Shown piece after piece: positions 50,413-60,297 of a stretch of 64,000 nt of DNA. The DNA lies in contig JACQYK010000085.1 in the NCBI GenBank assembly GCA_016208255.1, positions 38,996 through 102,995 on the forward strand. The letters are read 5' to 3'. The translations under genes were made by a program, and so were the position numbers. The stretch comes from Deltaproteobacteria bacterium (GTDB taxonomy: Bacteria > Desulfobacterota > RBG-13-43-22). Under the pieces are notes generated by a model. It worked only from the letters and a program-made list of their open reading frames with translations. It had not been told where the DNA came from and did not search any database. Each line of letters opens with the position of its first letter. Position 1 is the first letter of the stretch.

Positions 50413-51699
50413 ATGAAAAAATCTTTCTTTTTTACCTTCTGGCTTCCGTTTTTTTCGGTGATCCCTTTCTCGGGCGATCACAGGTCCTATGGCGCTGAAG
50501 GGTCCAACGTCCGGCTCATCGGCCACAGCGACCTCCAGGGCCGTGATGCCCTCCAGATTGTCTTGAAAGGGAATTACGCCTATGTCGGACACCACCGGGG
50601 AAGGGAGATGAATCCCCTGACCGGGGCCCTGGAATGGAATGGAACCACCATCCTGGACGTCGGCGACCCGGCGCAGCCCAGGATCGTCAAGCATCTCCCG
50701 GGATATGAGGGAGCGGAGAGCCGGGCCGTTCAGGTAGTGGAGCAATATTTCGACGGCAGGGATTATCTCCTCCGGAACCAGGAATCCAGCGCATTTACCG
50801 GATTTGAGGTCTTTGACATTACGGAACGGTCCTCCCCCAGGCTGGTTTCAAAAATTGAGGGCCTCAAGGCGGCCCATAAGAGCTGGTGGGATGCGAAAAC
50901 CGGCTATGCCTATCTATCAGGAACGGCTCCGGGCTGGAAAGGACAACACCTGATTATTTATGATCTGAAAAATCCTTCCAGCCCCAGGTTTGTCTCCAAC
51001 TGGGGACTTCCCGGTCAGGCCCCCGGAGAATCGGGAAAAAGGGTCAGCCTCCACCATCCGGTCATTTCAGGAGACCGGGCTTATCTTTCTTATCTCCTGG
51101 GCGGCGACGTGGTCATCCTGGATATCGCCGACAAAGCCCAGCCCAAGGTAATCGCCCACATCGACTTCTTACCCCCTTCCACGAAATCCCATACGACGTC
51201 TCCCTTCCCGCCTCTCAGGGGGAAGGGCATCGGCACCGGAAAGGACGTTCATCTCCAACAGACCCTGGTCGTCTCGGAAGAAGCCCTGGCCCAGGGAGGG
51301 GAGGAGCCACGGCCCCAGTTGTATATCTTTGACGCCACTGATGAGAAGAAACCGGTCCTGTTATCGACTTTCAAGGTGCCGGACGCAGATTTTCCCAGCC
51401 GGGGAGGGCGCTTCGGACCTCACCAGTTCGCGGAAACGAAAGACGGGGAGATCATCGGGGGGTTCCTTCTCTATGTGGCCTATTTCAATGCCGGTTTGAG
51501 GATCGTCGATGTTTCCAATCCCTCCAAGCCCAGAGAGGTCGGATATTACCTGCCCGAAGGGACAGAGAGGAAAAAGGAGGGTCAGGGTCTTAAAAAGGTG
51601 ATTCAAACCAATGATGTGGATCTCGATCAGCGGGGATTGATCTATATCACGGATCGCTCCGGGGCAGGTCTTCATATCCTCCAGTTTAAAGGAAAATAG
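50413..51699 (+). CDS. LVIVD-repeat beta-propeller protein
   Basis: 428 aa; signal MKKSFFFTFWLPFFSVIPF; repeats such as TTILDVGDPAQPRIVKHLPG, VVILDIADKAQPKVIAHID, LRIVDVSNPSKPREVGYYLP. Confidence 0.88.
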   Translation: MKKSFFFTFWLPFFSVIPFSGDHRSYGAEGSNVRLIGHSDLQGRDALQIVLKGNYAYVGHHRGREMNPLTGALEWNGTTILDVGDPAQPRIVKHLPGYEGAESRAVQVVEQYFDGRDYLLRNQESSAFTGFEVFDITERSSPRLVSKIEGLKAAHKSWWDAKTGYAYLSGTAPGWKGQHLIIYDLKNPSSPRFVSNWGLPGQAPGESGKRVSLHHPVISGDRAYLSYLLGGDVVILDIADKAQPKVIAHIDFLPPSTKSHTTSPFPPLRGKGIGTGKDVHLQQTLVVSEEALAQGGEEPRPQLYIFDATDEKKPVLLSTFKVPDADFPSRGGRFGPHQFAETKDGEIIGGFLLYVAYFNAGLRIVDVSNPSKPREVGYYLPEGTERKKEGQGLKKVIQTNDVDLDQRGLIYITDRSGAGLHILQFKGK

Positions 51700-51716
51700 C
51701 CTCCGGGTTTCCCTTT

Positions 51717-51840
51717 TCAATCGCTTAAAAAAACAGTCAACAGAGAAATGGCCAGGGCCGTTGCGGCCAGAAAAACAGCGCCGGTTGTGAAAGTCCCGGT
51801 TATATCCACCAGAACCCCCATGGCCAGGGGACCAAGGGGT
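51717..51840 (-). pseudogene. C-terminal remnant of an MFS-type transporter
   Basis: Reverse frame LGPLAMGVLVDITGTFTTGAVFLAATALAISLLTVFLSD*, no upstream gene body. Confidence 0.65.
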
Positions 51841-52146
51841 CCCTCTCCAGGTTCTGGGAGGAAGATCTCACCGAAGACGGCCTGTGGAAGAATTAAATGT
51901 ACTCAATCCCGTTTTTGTTCTTAACCTCTTCTTCCGTTCTCCGGCCGCGGAGGATAACAGAGCCCCCTTTGAAGGCCACAATAATGGATGGCGCCCCGAA
52001 TCAATTCTTCAAATAAAATACTTATGAGAAAGACAGGCTGGCGGCTTCTTAGAAATTTGGGTTTATTGGATCGGAAAATAGATATCTTGACAAATTCAAT
52101 TTATTAACATTATAATGGTCATTAAAATTACACTTCAGGAGAGCTT

Positions 52147-52416
52147 ATGGAAGATTTCCAGAAAATTATGCCCGTTACCAAAGTAAAAAGAAACCTCCTT
52201 GATATTCTAAAACATATGGAAAAGGAGGAAGAGACGATTGCTCTCACCAGGAATGGTGAGCCAATCGGGGTGATGATGTCCCTATCCCGGTATGAAGGTC
52301 TCCTGGAGACGATCGAGATTTTAAGCGACCGAAAAATAAGAATCGTTCTGAATGCCTCTAAAAAAGATTTTAAAGCCGGCCGAGTATTGGATCATGATTC
52401 GGCCTGGAAAGAATAA
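52147..52416 (+). CDS. Phd/YefM-family antitoxin
   Basis: 89 aa; MPVTKVKRNLLDILKHMEKEEETIALTRNGEPIGVMMSLSRYEGLLETIEIL. Confidence 0.92.
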   Translation: MEDFQKIMPVTKVKRNLLDILKHMEKEEETIALTRNGEPIGVMMSLSRYEGLLETIEILSDRKIRIVLNASKKDFKAGRVLDHDSAWKE

Positions 52417-52706
52417 TGCTTTCCTTTCGCTTGCTTTATTCGGAGACCTCCGGCAGGCAAATCAAATCCCTTCATCCCGGGTTGAAGCCCCTTATAAAAA
52501 AACACATCGAAGACTTAAAAGAAAAACCTTTTCTGGGTAAACCGTTGGAGAGGGAATTGTCCGGATATTATTCTTTGAGAACGAAAAAATTCCGGATCAT
52601 CTATGATGTCGATCAAGAAAAACATATTATCCGGATACACTACCTGGGCCCACGAAAAGATATTTACGAACTTTTCAGACAGTGGTTGGCCGCAAACCGC
52701 AGATAA
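52416..52706 (+). CDS. RelE/ParE-family toxin
   Basis: 96 aa; LKPLIKKHIEDLKEKPFLGKPLERELSGYYSLRTKKFRIIYDVDQEKHIIRIHYLGPRKDIYE. Confidence 0.92.
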   Translation: MLSFRLLYSETSGRQIKSLHPGLKPLIKKHIEDLKEKPFLGKPLERELSGYYSLRTKKFRIIYDVDQEKHIIRIHYLGPRKDIYELFRQWLAANRR

Positions 52707-53457
52707 AACTTCCCACCGCTCCGATTCCTTCTTTTTCTACCAGCCTGATGGTTTGCGATCCTATGACGGCGATATCCGCCTTGCCTTTTAAAAAGTCGAT
52801 GTCGGATTTGTCCTTGACCCCGAAACCGACGGCCAGGGGCAGGGAGGTTGCCCGACGGCAGCGGTTTAGATAGTTGGCCAGATCGGTTGAAAAGCTGGTA
52901 TCGGCCCCGGTCACCCCTTTCCGGCTCAGACAATAAATAAAACCCCGGGCCAGAGAATCGATATATTGCATCCGGTTGTCCGGCGTGGTGGGAGAAAAGA
53001 AAAGGACCGGTATCAGTTCATTTTTATTCATCAGGTCAAGATACTCCTGACCTTCCTCCGGTGGAAGATCGGGGACGATGGCCCCCTGGAGATTTCTTTC
53101 CCGGAGCGTTTGAGCAAATTGTTCGACCCCATATTTAAAAAGAATATTGTAATAACTCATGATCAGAAAAGGGATTTTAAAAGTCTCAGAAACTTTCCGC
53201 GCAAAATCCAGACACCCCTGAACCGTCACGCCCCTTTTCAGGGCCTTCTGATTGGCCTTAAGGATCACCGGCCCGTCGGCCATGGGTTCGGAAAAGGGGA
53301 TTTGCAATTCCATGAGGTCCACCCCGGACTCGACCATAGACTCGATGACTTGAAGGCAGGTCCCCCAGGAAGGGTAGCCCAGGACAATGTGGGTCATGAG
53401 CAGGATATCTTTTTCTCGAATTTTCTTTTGCAGATAGGCGTCAAACGCTGTACCCAT
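52675..53457 (-). CDS. trpA: Tryptophan synthase alpha chain
   Basis: MGTAFDAYLQKK...; VDLMELQIPFSEPMADGPVI; 3' end overlaps the convergent toxin gene by about 30 bp. Confidence 0.95.
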   Translation of the reverse strand: MGTAFDAYLQKKIREKDILLMTHIVLGYPSWGTCLQVIESMVESGVDLMELQIPFSEPMADGPVILKANQKALKRGVTVQGCLDFARKVSETFKIPFLIMSYYNILFKYGVEQFAQTLRERNLQGAIVPDLPPEEGQEYLDLMNKNELIPVLFFSPTTPDNRMQYIDSLARGFIYCLSRKGVTGADTSFSTDLANYLNRCRRATSLPLAVGFGVKDKSDIDFLKGKADIAVIGSQTIRLVEKEGIGAVGSFICGLRPTTV

Positions 53458-54667
53458 GGGCTTTCTCCTGAATAAATTCTTTCCAGCTCGGATCCTCAAA
53501 GGCATCGGCGATGGTGAAGATGTCCTTGTCCCCCCGTCCTGACTGATTGATGATGATCATCTCCTCCCGGCTTAACTGTCCGGCCTCTTTAAAGGCCTGG
53601 ACAAAGGCATGGGCCGATTCCAGGGCCGGGATCAATCCTTCCTTTTTCAGGGTCAGGGATAAGGCCTCGATGACCTCCCGGTCGGTGGCCGCTTCCACCC
53701 GAATCCGGCCCTGTTCTTTAAGGAAGGATAAGATCGGTGAGACCCCGACATAATCCAGTCCGGCGGCTACACTATGGGTCTCTTTCATTTGACCGTCGTT
53801 GTCTTGCAGAAAGTAGGTTTTATACCCCTGGGCCACACCGATGGACCCATCCCTGGAAGCCAGTCTGGAAGCATGTTCCCCGCTGGTCAGTCCCTTTCCC
53901 CCGGCTTCCACCCCGACCAGTTCCACCGGATCATCCAGAAAGGCCTTGAAAATTCCCAGGGCGTTAGACCCGCCCCCGACGCAGGCATAAACACGCTGAG
54001 GGAGTCGGCCCTCCCTTTCTAATATCTGTTTCCGGGCTTCCTGGCCGATGATGGACTGAAAATAGGAAACCATTTCCGGAAAAGGGTGGGGGCCGCAAGC
54101 CGTGCCCAATACATAATGGGTATCATCCATATGGGTGATCCAGTCCCGGAAGGCCTCGTTGATGGCGTCTTTGAGTATGGCCGTTCCGTCTTTGACCGGA
54201 ATGACTTCGGCCCCCAAACGCTGCATCCAGAAGACATTGGGTCTTTGTCTTTTGACATCTACTTCCCCCATATAAATGGTGCAGCGGAATCCGAATTTGG
54301 CGGCCATGGTGGCCGTGGCCACGCCATGTTGACCGGCCCCGGTTTCAGCAATGACCCGGGTCTTTTTCATCCGTTTGACCAAAAGCCCCTGACCCATGAC
54401 GTTGTTGGCCTTGTGGGCGCCGGTGTGATTCAGGTCTTCCCTTTTGATGTAGATGCCTGCCCCCCCAAAATGGTTAGTTAAATTTTCAGCAAAGGTCAAA
54501 GGCGTCGGCCGGCAGGAATAAGTGGACATGATCTCCAGGTACTCCTGCCAGAAGGTCGGATCGTTTTTAGCCTTTTCGAAGGCCTCTACCAGATCGTCAA
54601 AGGTGGCCACCAGGATTTCGGGAATAAAGGCCCCGCCGAATGGCCCGTAATAACCGCGGTTTTTCAT
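53441..54667 (-). CDS. trpB: Tryptophan synthase beta chain
   Basis: 408 aa; REDLNHTGAHKANNV, ETGAGQHGVATAT, CVGGGSNALGIF. Confidence 0.98.
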   Translation of the reverse strand: MKNRGYYGPFGGAFIPEILVATFDDLVEAFEKAKNDPTFWQEYLEIMSTYSCRPTPLTFAENLTNHFGGAGIYIKREDLNHTGAHKANNVMGQGLLVKRMKKTRVIAETGAGQHGVATATMAAKFGFRCTIYMGEVDVKRQRPNVFWMQRLGAEVIPVKDGTAILKDAINEAFRDWITHMDDTHYVLGTACGPHPFPEMVSYFQSIIGQEARKQILEREGRLPQRVYACVGGGSNALGIFKAFLDDPVELVGVEAGGKGLTSGEHASRLASRDGSIGVAQGYKTYFLQDNDGQMKETHSVAAGLDYVGVSPILSFLKEQGRIRVEAATDREVIEALSLTLKKEGLIPALESAHAFVQAFKEAGQLSREEMIIINQSGRGDKDIFTIADAFEDPSWKEFIQEKAHGYSV

Positions 54668-54744
54668 GGATGTTAACTCCTTAGGTTTATAGACTAAAGG
54701 CTGAAGACTGAAGGTAAAAGGAGAAAAATTTGAGACCCAAAATC

Positions 54745-54872
54745 TTCATAAGTTCGTATAAATCCCAAAAGATAGTCACCCCGGTGAAAGCCGGGGTCCA
54801 GAAGCAGTAAATTCTCTGGATTCCGGCTTTCGCCGGAATGACAAAAAAAATTACCACCTTTTTGCGATTCAG
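54745..54872. repeat. Palindromic family R4, copy 3 (between trpB and trpF)
   Basis: TAGTCACCCCGGTGAAAGCCGGGGTCCAG...CTGGATTCCGGCTTTCGCCGGAATGAC. Confidence 0.9.
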
Positions 54873-55526
54873 TCATTCTTCTTTCATTCTGAATTCTGAC
54901 TCCTGGATTCTGTATTCGCTTATTTTTCTCATCAACTGTTTCATCAGAACCGGATCTTTCTTCCCAGGTCGTTTCTCAATGCCGCTGCTGACATCCACGG
55001 CGTAAGGTTTGACGGTGGTAATAGCTTCCTGGATATTTTCCGGTCCCAATCCACCGGCCATGATCAGGGGGATCCCTGTTTCCTTGGCTTTTACGGCCAG
55101 CGCCCAGTCAAAGGTCCGGCCCGTTCCTCCGGCCTTCCCCTTCTGAAAGGTATCCAGGAGTATGGCCCTGACGGCTCCCTGGTATCTTTTAATATTTTCC
55201 AAATCCCTTTCATTTTGAATACGAAAGGCCTTGATAGAGTGAGGCATCAGGTTTCGGCTTATTTCCGGTGATTCACCTCCGTGCAATTGAATAAGATCAA
55301 GACCGCAGGTTGAGGCAATCTCTTTAATTCTGACCGGGTCTTCATTGACGAAGACCCCCACGGTCTTTACCAGCGGTGGGAGGGAACGGATTATGGTCTT
55401 AGCCTTTGCCGGATCGATCCGCCTGGGGCTTTCGGCGAATATAAATCCAAGGGCATCGGCCCCCATTTCTGTTGCCAACAAGGCATCCTCCAGGTTTGTT
55501 ATCCCGCAAATTTTAACTTTGGTCAT
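54873..55526 (-). CDS. trpF: Phosphoribosylanthranilate isomerase
   Basis: 217 aa; MTKVKICGITNLEDALLATEMGADALGFIFAESPRRI; AVDVSSGIEKRPGKKD. Confidence 0.96.
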   Translation of the reverse strand: MTKVKICGITNLEDALLATEMGADALGFIFAESPRRIDPAKAKTIIRSLPPLVKTVGVFVNEDPVRIKEIASTCGLDLIQLHGGESPEISRNLMPHSIKAFRIQNERDLENIKRYQGAVRAILLDTFQKGKAGGTGRTFDWALAVKAKETGIPLIMAGGLGPENIQEAITTVKPYAVDVSSGIEKRPGKKDPVLMKQLMRKISEYRIQESEFRMKEE

Positions 55527-55638
55527 TTCTCTCTCTAAACCTTCATGCCTCTTGGGGCACTACAAGGCATGAAAATCCCCCCCTCCCCCTCCGAGGGGGG
55601 AGGGAAGGGGTGGGGGTGGTAATCTCCAATAGTTTTTA

Positions 55639-56415
55639 TCATCCGGCTTCGACCATCTCTCTGGTCTTCGACTCAAGGTCATTACTGCTCATCAAAGACG
55701 AACCGACCAGTACCGCATTAATCCCCAATCCTTTCAGGTCCTCCAGGTCCTTTTGATTATGGATGCCGCTCTCCCCAACGATGATATGGCCTGGGGGAAT
55801 CCGGGCGGCCAGTTTGTGGGTGGTCTGAAGGTTAATCTCAAAAGTATCCAGATCACGGTTGTTGATGCCGATTATTTCCGCTTTGGAATCAAGGGCCTTT
55901 TCCAGGTCATCCCGGTCATGGACTTCGACCAGCGCAGTCAGGCCTTTTTCATAACAAACCTGGAGTAATTCCCTGAATTGGGCTTTGGAAAGGATTCTGA
56001 CAATCAACAGGATAGCATCCGCTCCCCAGGCCAGGGCCTCTCGGATCTGTATCTCATCAATAATAAAATCCTTGCGCAGGATCGGCAGGGTTACCGCCTG
56101 CTTAACCCCGGGCAGATTTTCCAAATGTCCTTGAAAAAATTTTCGATCGGTCAATAAGGAAATGGCGGCCGCACCGGCTTGCTCATAAATCCGGCCAATC
56201 TTCAGCGGGTCCGTCCTTTCCCGAATCGTCCCGGCCGAAGGGGAGGCGAACTTGATCTCGGCAATCAGATTGATCCGGCCCGGCCGGGATATGGCGGTCT
56301 TGAAATCACGGATTCCGGGGATGTCCCTTTGACGAGGAGAGGAGATCCCGTTTCTTTTTAGTTGGGCCACTTCTTGTTTTTTCTCTTCCAATATTTCTAT
56401 TAGTCTTGAATGCAT
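55639..56415 (-). CDS. trpC: Indole-3-glycerol-phosphate synthase
   Basis: MHSRLIEILEEKKQEV...; LIAEIKFASPSAG, LRKDFIIDEIQI, IIGINNRDLDTFE, GESGI. Confidence 0.97.
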   Translation of the reverse strand: MHSRLIEILEEKKQEVAQLKRNGISSPRQRDIPGIRDFKTAISRPGRINLIAEIKFASPSAGTIRERTDPLKIGRIYEQAGAAAISLLTDRKFFQGHLENLPGVKQAVTLPILRKDFIIDEIQIREALAWGADAILLIVRILSKAQFRELLQVCYEKGLTALVEVHDRDDLEKALDSKAEIIGINNRDLDTFEINLQTTHKLAARIPPGHIIVGESGIHNQKDLEDLKGLGINAVLVGSSLMSSNDLESKTREMVEAG

Positions 56416-56509
56416 AAAAATTTCCGAAATATTGCGTTTATATAAGTCCCTCATGTCCCTTGAGGGCGTTATGAATCTTGAAATTGATACTATGCTGGGG
56501 AGAGATTAG

Positions 56510-56695
56510 TCATTCCGGCGAAGAGGCTGTGTCGTAATTAATAAAAATCCATCAAATCCGTCATACCGGCGAAAGCCGGTATCCAGGTTAAAGAAACCAT
56601 CTAAAGCCCTGGATGCCGGCCGACTCCCAAAGGGAGTCTTTGCTTAAAGTTCGGCGAAGCCGAACGACTCAAGTCCGGCATGACGGAAAAAAACC
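56510..56695. repeat. Palindromic family R4, copy 4 (between trpC and trpD), with palindromic cassette in arm 2
   Basis: GTCATACCGGCGAAAGCCGGTATCCAG...CTGGATGCCGGC[CGACTCCCAAAGGGAGTC...GTTCGGCGAAGCCGAAC...]CCGGCATGAC. Confidence 0.9.
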
Positions 56696-56728
56696 AAGCT
56701 CCCAGTGTAATGCAGGGTTGATTTCGTG

Positions 56729-57790
56729 CTACACTACAATATTGTTTGTAAAGGCAATCAACTGTTCAAGCTTTTTTTTCGCCCGACCCGAATCAATCAC
56801 TTCCCGGGCACGCTGGATCCCGGACTTCAGGTCCTGATCGAGTCCGGCGGCCACGAAGGCCGCGGCCGCGTTCAATAGAACCATGTCCTTTCGGGCCCCC
56901 TCCTGCCCGTCCAGGATATTTCGAATGATCCAGGCGTTTTCCTGGGCGTCCCCGCCTTTGATAGCATCGATCGCGGCCCTTTGAAATCCGTAATCCTCGG
57001 GGGTAATTTGATAACTGTGAACCTCTCCGTCTTTAAGATGAGAGATCCGGGTCGGGCTGCAGATGCTGATTTCATCGAAGGTTCCTTCCCCGCAAACCAC
57101 AAAGGCCTCTTTTGACCCCAGTTTGCCGAGGACCTGGGCCAACTTTTCGGTTAATTCGGGGGAGTAAACCCCGAGGACCTGGGCTGTCGCCCCGGCCGGG
57201 TTGGTCAAAGGCCCCAGGATATTAAATATGGTCCTCAATCCGATCTCTTTTCTCGGCCCGGCGGCATATTTCATGGCCCCATGAAAGAGTGGGGCAAATA
57301 AAAATCCCAAACCGATTTCGCGTATACATCTTTCCACATTCTGAGGGCTGATATCGAGTTTGACCCCTAGATTTTCCAAGACATCCGCACTTCCACATCT
57401 GCTGGAAACGGCTCTGTTGCCGTGTTTGGCGACCTTGATACCCCCTCCGGCGGCCACCAGAGCGGTAGCGGTCGAAACGTTAAAGGTGTTGGTCCCGTCT
57501 CCGCCGGTCCCGCAAGTGTCCAGTATCGTTTCCGCATCAATGTTGATTTCGTCCCGGTCAAGGCTTAAGGAGGCGTCGATCACATTAATCCTGGTTGCCT
57601 TCTCCCTCATCACCCTCGCGGCGCCGACGATTTCATCCACTGTTTCCCCCTTCATGCGCAAGGCGGTGATAAAGGCCCCGATCTGGGCCGGGGTCGCTTC
57701 CCCGCTCATGATCTCATTCATGGCCGCCTCCATCTCCGCCTGGTTCAGATCCTCTCTGTTGACCACCTTCCCAATCGCTCCCTGGATCAT
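56729..57790 (-). CDS. trpD: Anthranilate phosphoribosyltransferase
   Basis: 353 aa; [48 protein letters not shown]. Confidence 0.98.
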   Translation of the reverse strand: MIQGAIGKVVNREDLNQAEMEAAMNEIMSGEATPAQIGAFITALRMKGETVDEIVGAARVMREKATRINVIDASLSLDRDEINIDAETILDTCGTGGDGTNTFNVSTATALVAAGGGIKVAKHGNRAVSSRCGSADVLENLGVKLDISPQNVERCIREIGLGFLFAPLFHGAMKYAAGPRKEIGLRTIFNILGPLTNPAGATAQVLGVYSPELTEKLAQVLGKLGSKEAFVVCGEGTFDEISICSPTRISHLKDGEVHSYQITPEDYGFQRAAIDAIKGGDAQENAWIIRNILDGQEGARKDMVLLNAAAAFVAAGLDQDLKSGIQRAREVIDSGRAKKKLEQLIAFTNNIVV

Positions 57791-57932
57791 TTTCCATCCT
57801 CCTAAATTAAAAAATTCCGGTACAAGGTCTAAGGTGTAAGATTTAAGGTTTTGCCTTAAACCTCAAACCTCAAACCTCGAACCTTGAACCTTGAACCTCG
57901 AACAAATAATCTTAAACATTGCTCCCCTCTTT

Positions 57933-60083
57933 TTATAATTTAGGTCTCCCCAGTAAACGAACAACATTGTTCAGCAGTTTCAAACCCAGATCGTCCTTGA
58001 GGGTCAGGATTGATTCCGGATGAAACTGCACGGCCGCCATCGGCAGCTCTTTATGGGCAATTCCCATAACCACCTGGTCATCACTGACAGCCGTTTTTTC
58101 CAGACAGGAGGGTAGATCTTCCATCCTGGCAAAAATGGAGTGATAACGGCCGGCCTTAAAGGTCTCCGGGAATCCTTCAAAAATCCCTTTTTGGTTATTC
58201 CTGATCATCGAGGGTTTTCCATGCATCGGATAATCCAGCAGGCTGAGTCTTCCACCAAAGGCTTCAACCATCCCCTGCAGACCCAGACAAACCCCAAATA
58301 CCGGCAGAATCCGTTCGGCACAGGCCTTGACCAGATTGGCCACCCCGAAATCGGAGGGTCGACCCGGACCGGGAGAGAGAAAGATCATGTCCCACTTCTC
58401 CTGGTCCAGGATTTCAAGCGGGAAGCCGGCTCGTAAAGTCATAACCTGGGCCCCGGTCTGACGAACGTAATTGGCCAGGGTATGGACAAAGGAGTCCTCA
58501 TGATCCACAAAAAGGATTTTGGGCGCCTTTCCCTTGGGAAGAGAGGGAACAAAGGGAACCCGTTCCGGCGGTTTTTTCCCTAAAACAGCGTCGATAAAGG
58601 CGGCGGCCTTAAGACGGGTCTCTTTTTCTTCCTCATCCGGGTCTGAGTCCACCAGCAGGGTGGCGCCGACCCTCACCCTGGCCAATCCGTCCTTCAGATG
58701 GATGGTCCGAATGGTGATGCCGGTGTTCAGATTGCCGTTAAAGCTGATAAACCCTATAGCGCCACCATACCATTCCCGAGGTGAATTTTCCAGTTCTTCA
58801 ATGCGCTGCATGGCGGCTCTCTTGGGGGCTCCGGTCAAAGTGACCGCCCACATGTGGGATAAAAAGGCGTCCAGAGAATCGCAATCCTTGCGCAAAGTCC
58901 CGGTCACATGATCGACCGTATGGAAAAGACGGGAATAGGTTTCAATAAGACGTCGGCCCTTTAAGTTCACGGTTCCGGGTTTACAGATACGGGATTTGTC
59001 ATTGCGATCCACATCGGTAACCATGGTCAGTTCCGATTCATCTTTAATTGAATTGAGCAAGGTCCGAATCTGGTCCGAATCTTCCATGGCGTCCCTTCCC
59101 CGGGCGATCGTCCCGGAAATGGGGCAGGTTTCCACAAAGTCTCCCTCCACGCGGACGAACATTTCCGGGGATGAACCGACCAGTTGCTCATCTCCCATAT
59201 TGATCAAAAACTCGTAGGGACTGGGGTTGACCTTTCGGACCACGTGAAATAAATCCCCCGCTGTGCCGGCATAACCGGTGTAAAAAAGCTGACTGGGGAC
59301 GACTTCGAAAAAATCACCTTTCCGGCAGCCTTCCTGGACCTGTCGAACCTTGTCGGCATATTCTCCCGGTTCATGATCCATTTTGATGGAACCGGGCTCT
59401 CCTCTTTTAACCTCCAGACCGTCTCCGTTGCGCTCCAACCCCAGGGTGTCCTGCCCGTTGAATATAAAATCATAGCATCTTCTCTGGGCTGTCTCTTTAC
59501 GATGGTCGACCAGGATTAATTCATCGGGAAGGAACAGGTGCGCCTCTTTATAGAAAGCCGGGCGTTGATGTTTCAATCGAATCGGTTCAAACTGGAAGGC
59601 CAGATCATAACCAAAGGCCCCGTATAATCCCAGATGGAGATCGGCCTCAGAGCCGAACAGTTTAATGATCGTACGGATAATGGAAAAGAAACTGGGCTGC
59701 TTGCTGCGCTCCTCTTCCGGGAAATAACCGGACATGGGAAGAATCTTTCCAGTTATTTGATCGTCGGTCCTCTCTATCTCAACCAGATGAGGATTTTGGC
59801 TTAACGGGGAGTAAAGAAAACCTAAAAGGATTTTTCCCCGCTCATTCAGGGCGTTCATTTGGAATTTCCGGTCATAGCCGATAATCTGAAGGGGAGGATT
59901 TAGAAAGGCGATATCCCAGCGGCTATATCTTCCCGGATACTCATATCCGCTGGCAAAAACAGCACCTTTGAATTTATCAATCCCCGCCAGGGGAATTTCC
60001 AGCCCGGATTCGTAAGGTAAACCTTCAACGCTTCGAAGGACCTTTATCCCAGCCTCGGTTACATAGTGATCATTCATGGCCAA
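57933..60083 (-). CDS. trpEG: Anthranilate synthase, fused component I (TrpE) and glutamine amidotransferase (TrpG)
   Basis: 716 aa; CPISGTIARGRDAMEDS, GAPKRAAMQRIEELE (TrpE) then ILFVDHEDSFVHTLANYVRQTGA...PVFGVCLGLQGM...VQFHPESIL (TrpG). Confidence 0.96.
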   Translation of the reverse strand: MAMNDHYVTEAGIKVLRSVEGLPYESGLEIPLAGIDKFKGAVFASGYEYPGRYSRWDIAFLNPPLQIIGYDRKFQMNALNERGKILLGFLYSPLSQNPHLVEIERTDDQITGKILPMSGYFPEEERSKQPSFFSIIRTIIKLFGSEADLHLGLYGAFGYDLAFQFEPIRLKHQRPAFYKEAHLFLPDELILVDHRKETAQRRCYDFIFNGQDTLGLERNGDGLEVKRGEPGSIKMDHEPGEYADKVRQVQEGCRKGDFFEVVPSQLFYTGYAGTAGDLFHVVRKVNPSPYEFLINMGDEQLVGSSPEMFVRVEGDFVETCPISGTIARGRDAMEDSDQIRTLLNSIKDESELTMVTDVDRNDKSRICKPGTVNLKGRRLIETYSRLFHTVDHVTGTLRKDCDSLDAFLSHMWAVTLTGAPKRAAMQRIEELENSPREWYGGAIGFISFNGNLNTGITIRTIHLKDGLARVRVGATLLVDSDPDEEEKETRLKAAAFIDAVLGKKPPERVPFVPSLPKGKAPKILFVDHEDSFVHTLANYVRQTGAQVMTLRAGFPLEILDQEKWDMIFLSPGPGRPSDFGVANLVKACAERILPVFGVCLGLQGMVEAFGGRLSLLDYPMHGKPSMIRNNQKGIFEGFPETFKAGRYHSIFARMEDLPSCLEKTAVSDDQVVMGIAHKELPMAAVQFHPESILTLKDDLGLKLLNNVVRLLGRPKL

Positions 60084-60146
60084 GCTCCTAATGAAAGGTA
60101 TTTGAAATTTTTCCGCTATTTCTTTTCGGTTTTTTAAATTAATAAC

Positions 60147-60247
60147 TTTTTAGACAGAATTTCCGCCGGAAGCGGATCGAGGTTGCTCAGGGTCGTCCGG
60201 AGCCTGAGCAAAATTCCTGTCAATCCTGTTAATCCTGTCAGATAATT
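60147..60247 (-). repeat. Repeat family R1, partial copy F, between trp leader and trpEG
   Basis: TCCGCCGGAAGCGGA..GTTGCTCAGGGTCGTCCGGAGCCTGAGC..TCCTGTCAATCCTGTTAATCCTGTCAGATAA. Confidence 0.8.
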
Positions 60248-60297
60248 TCTTTCCTGGTCCAAAGGGGACCATTTTGTCGGTGACTCCTAAAATAAAA

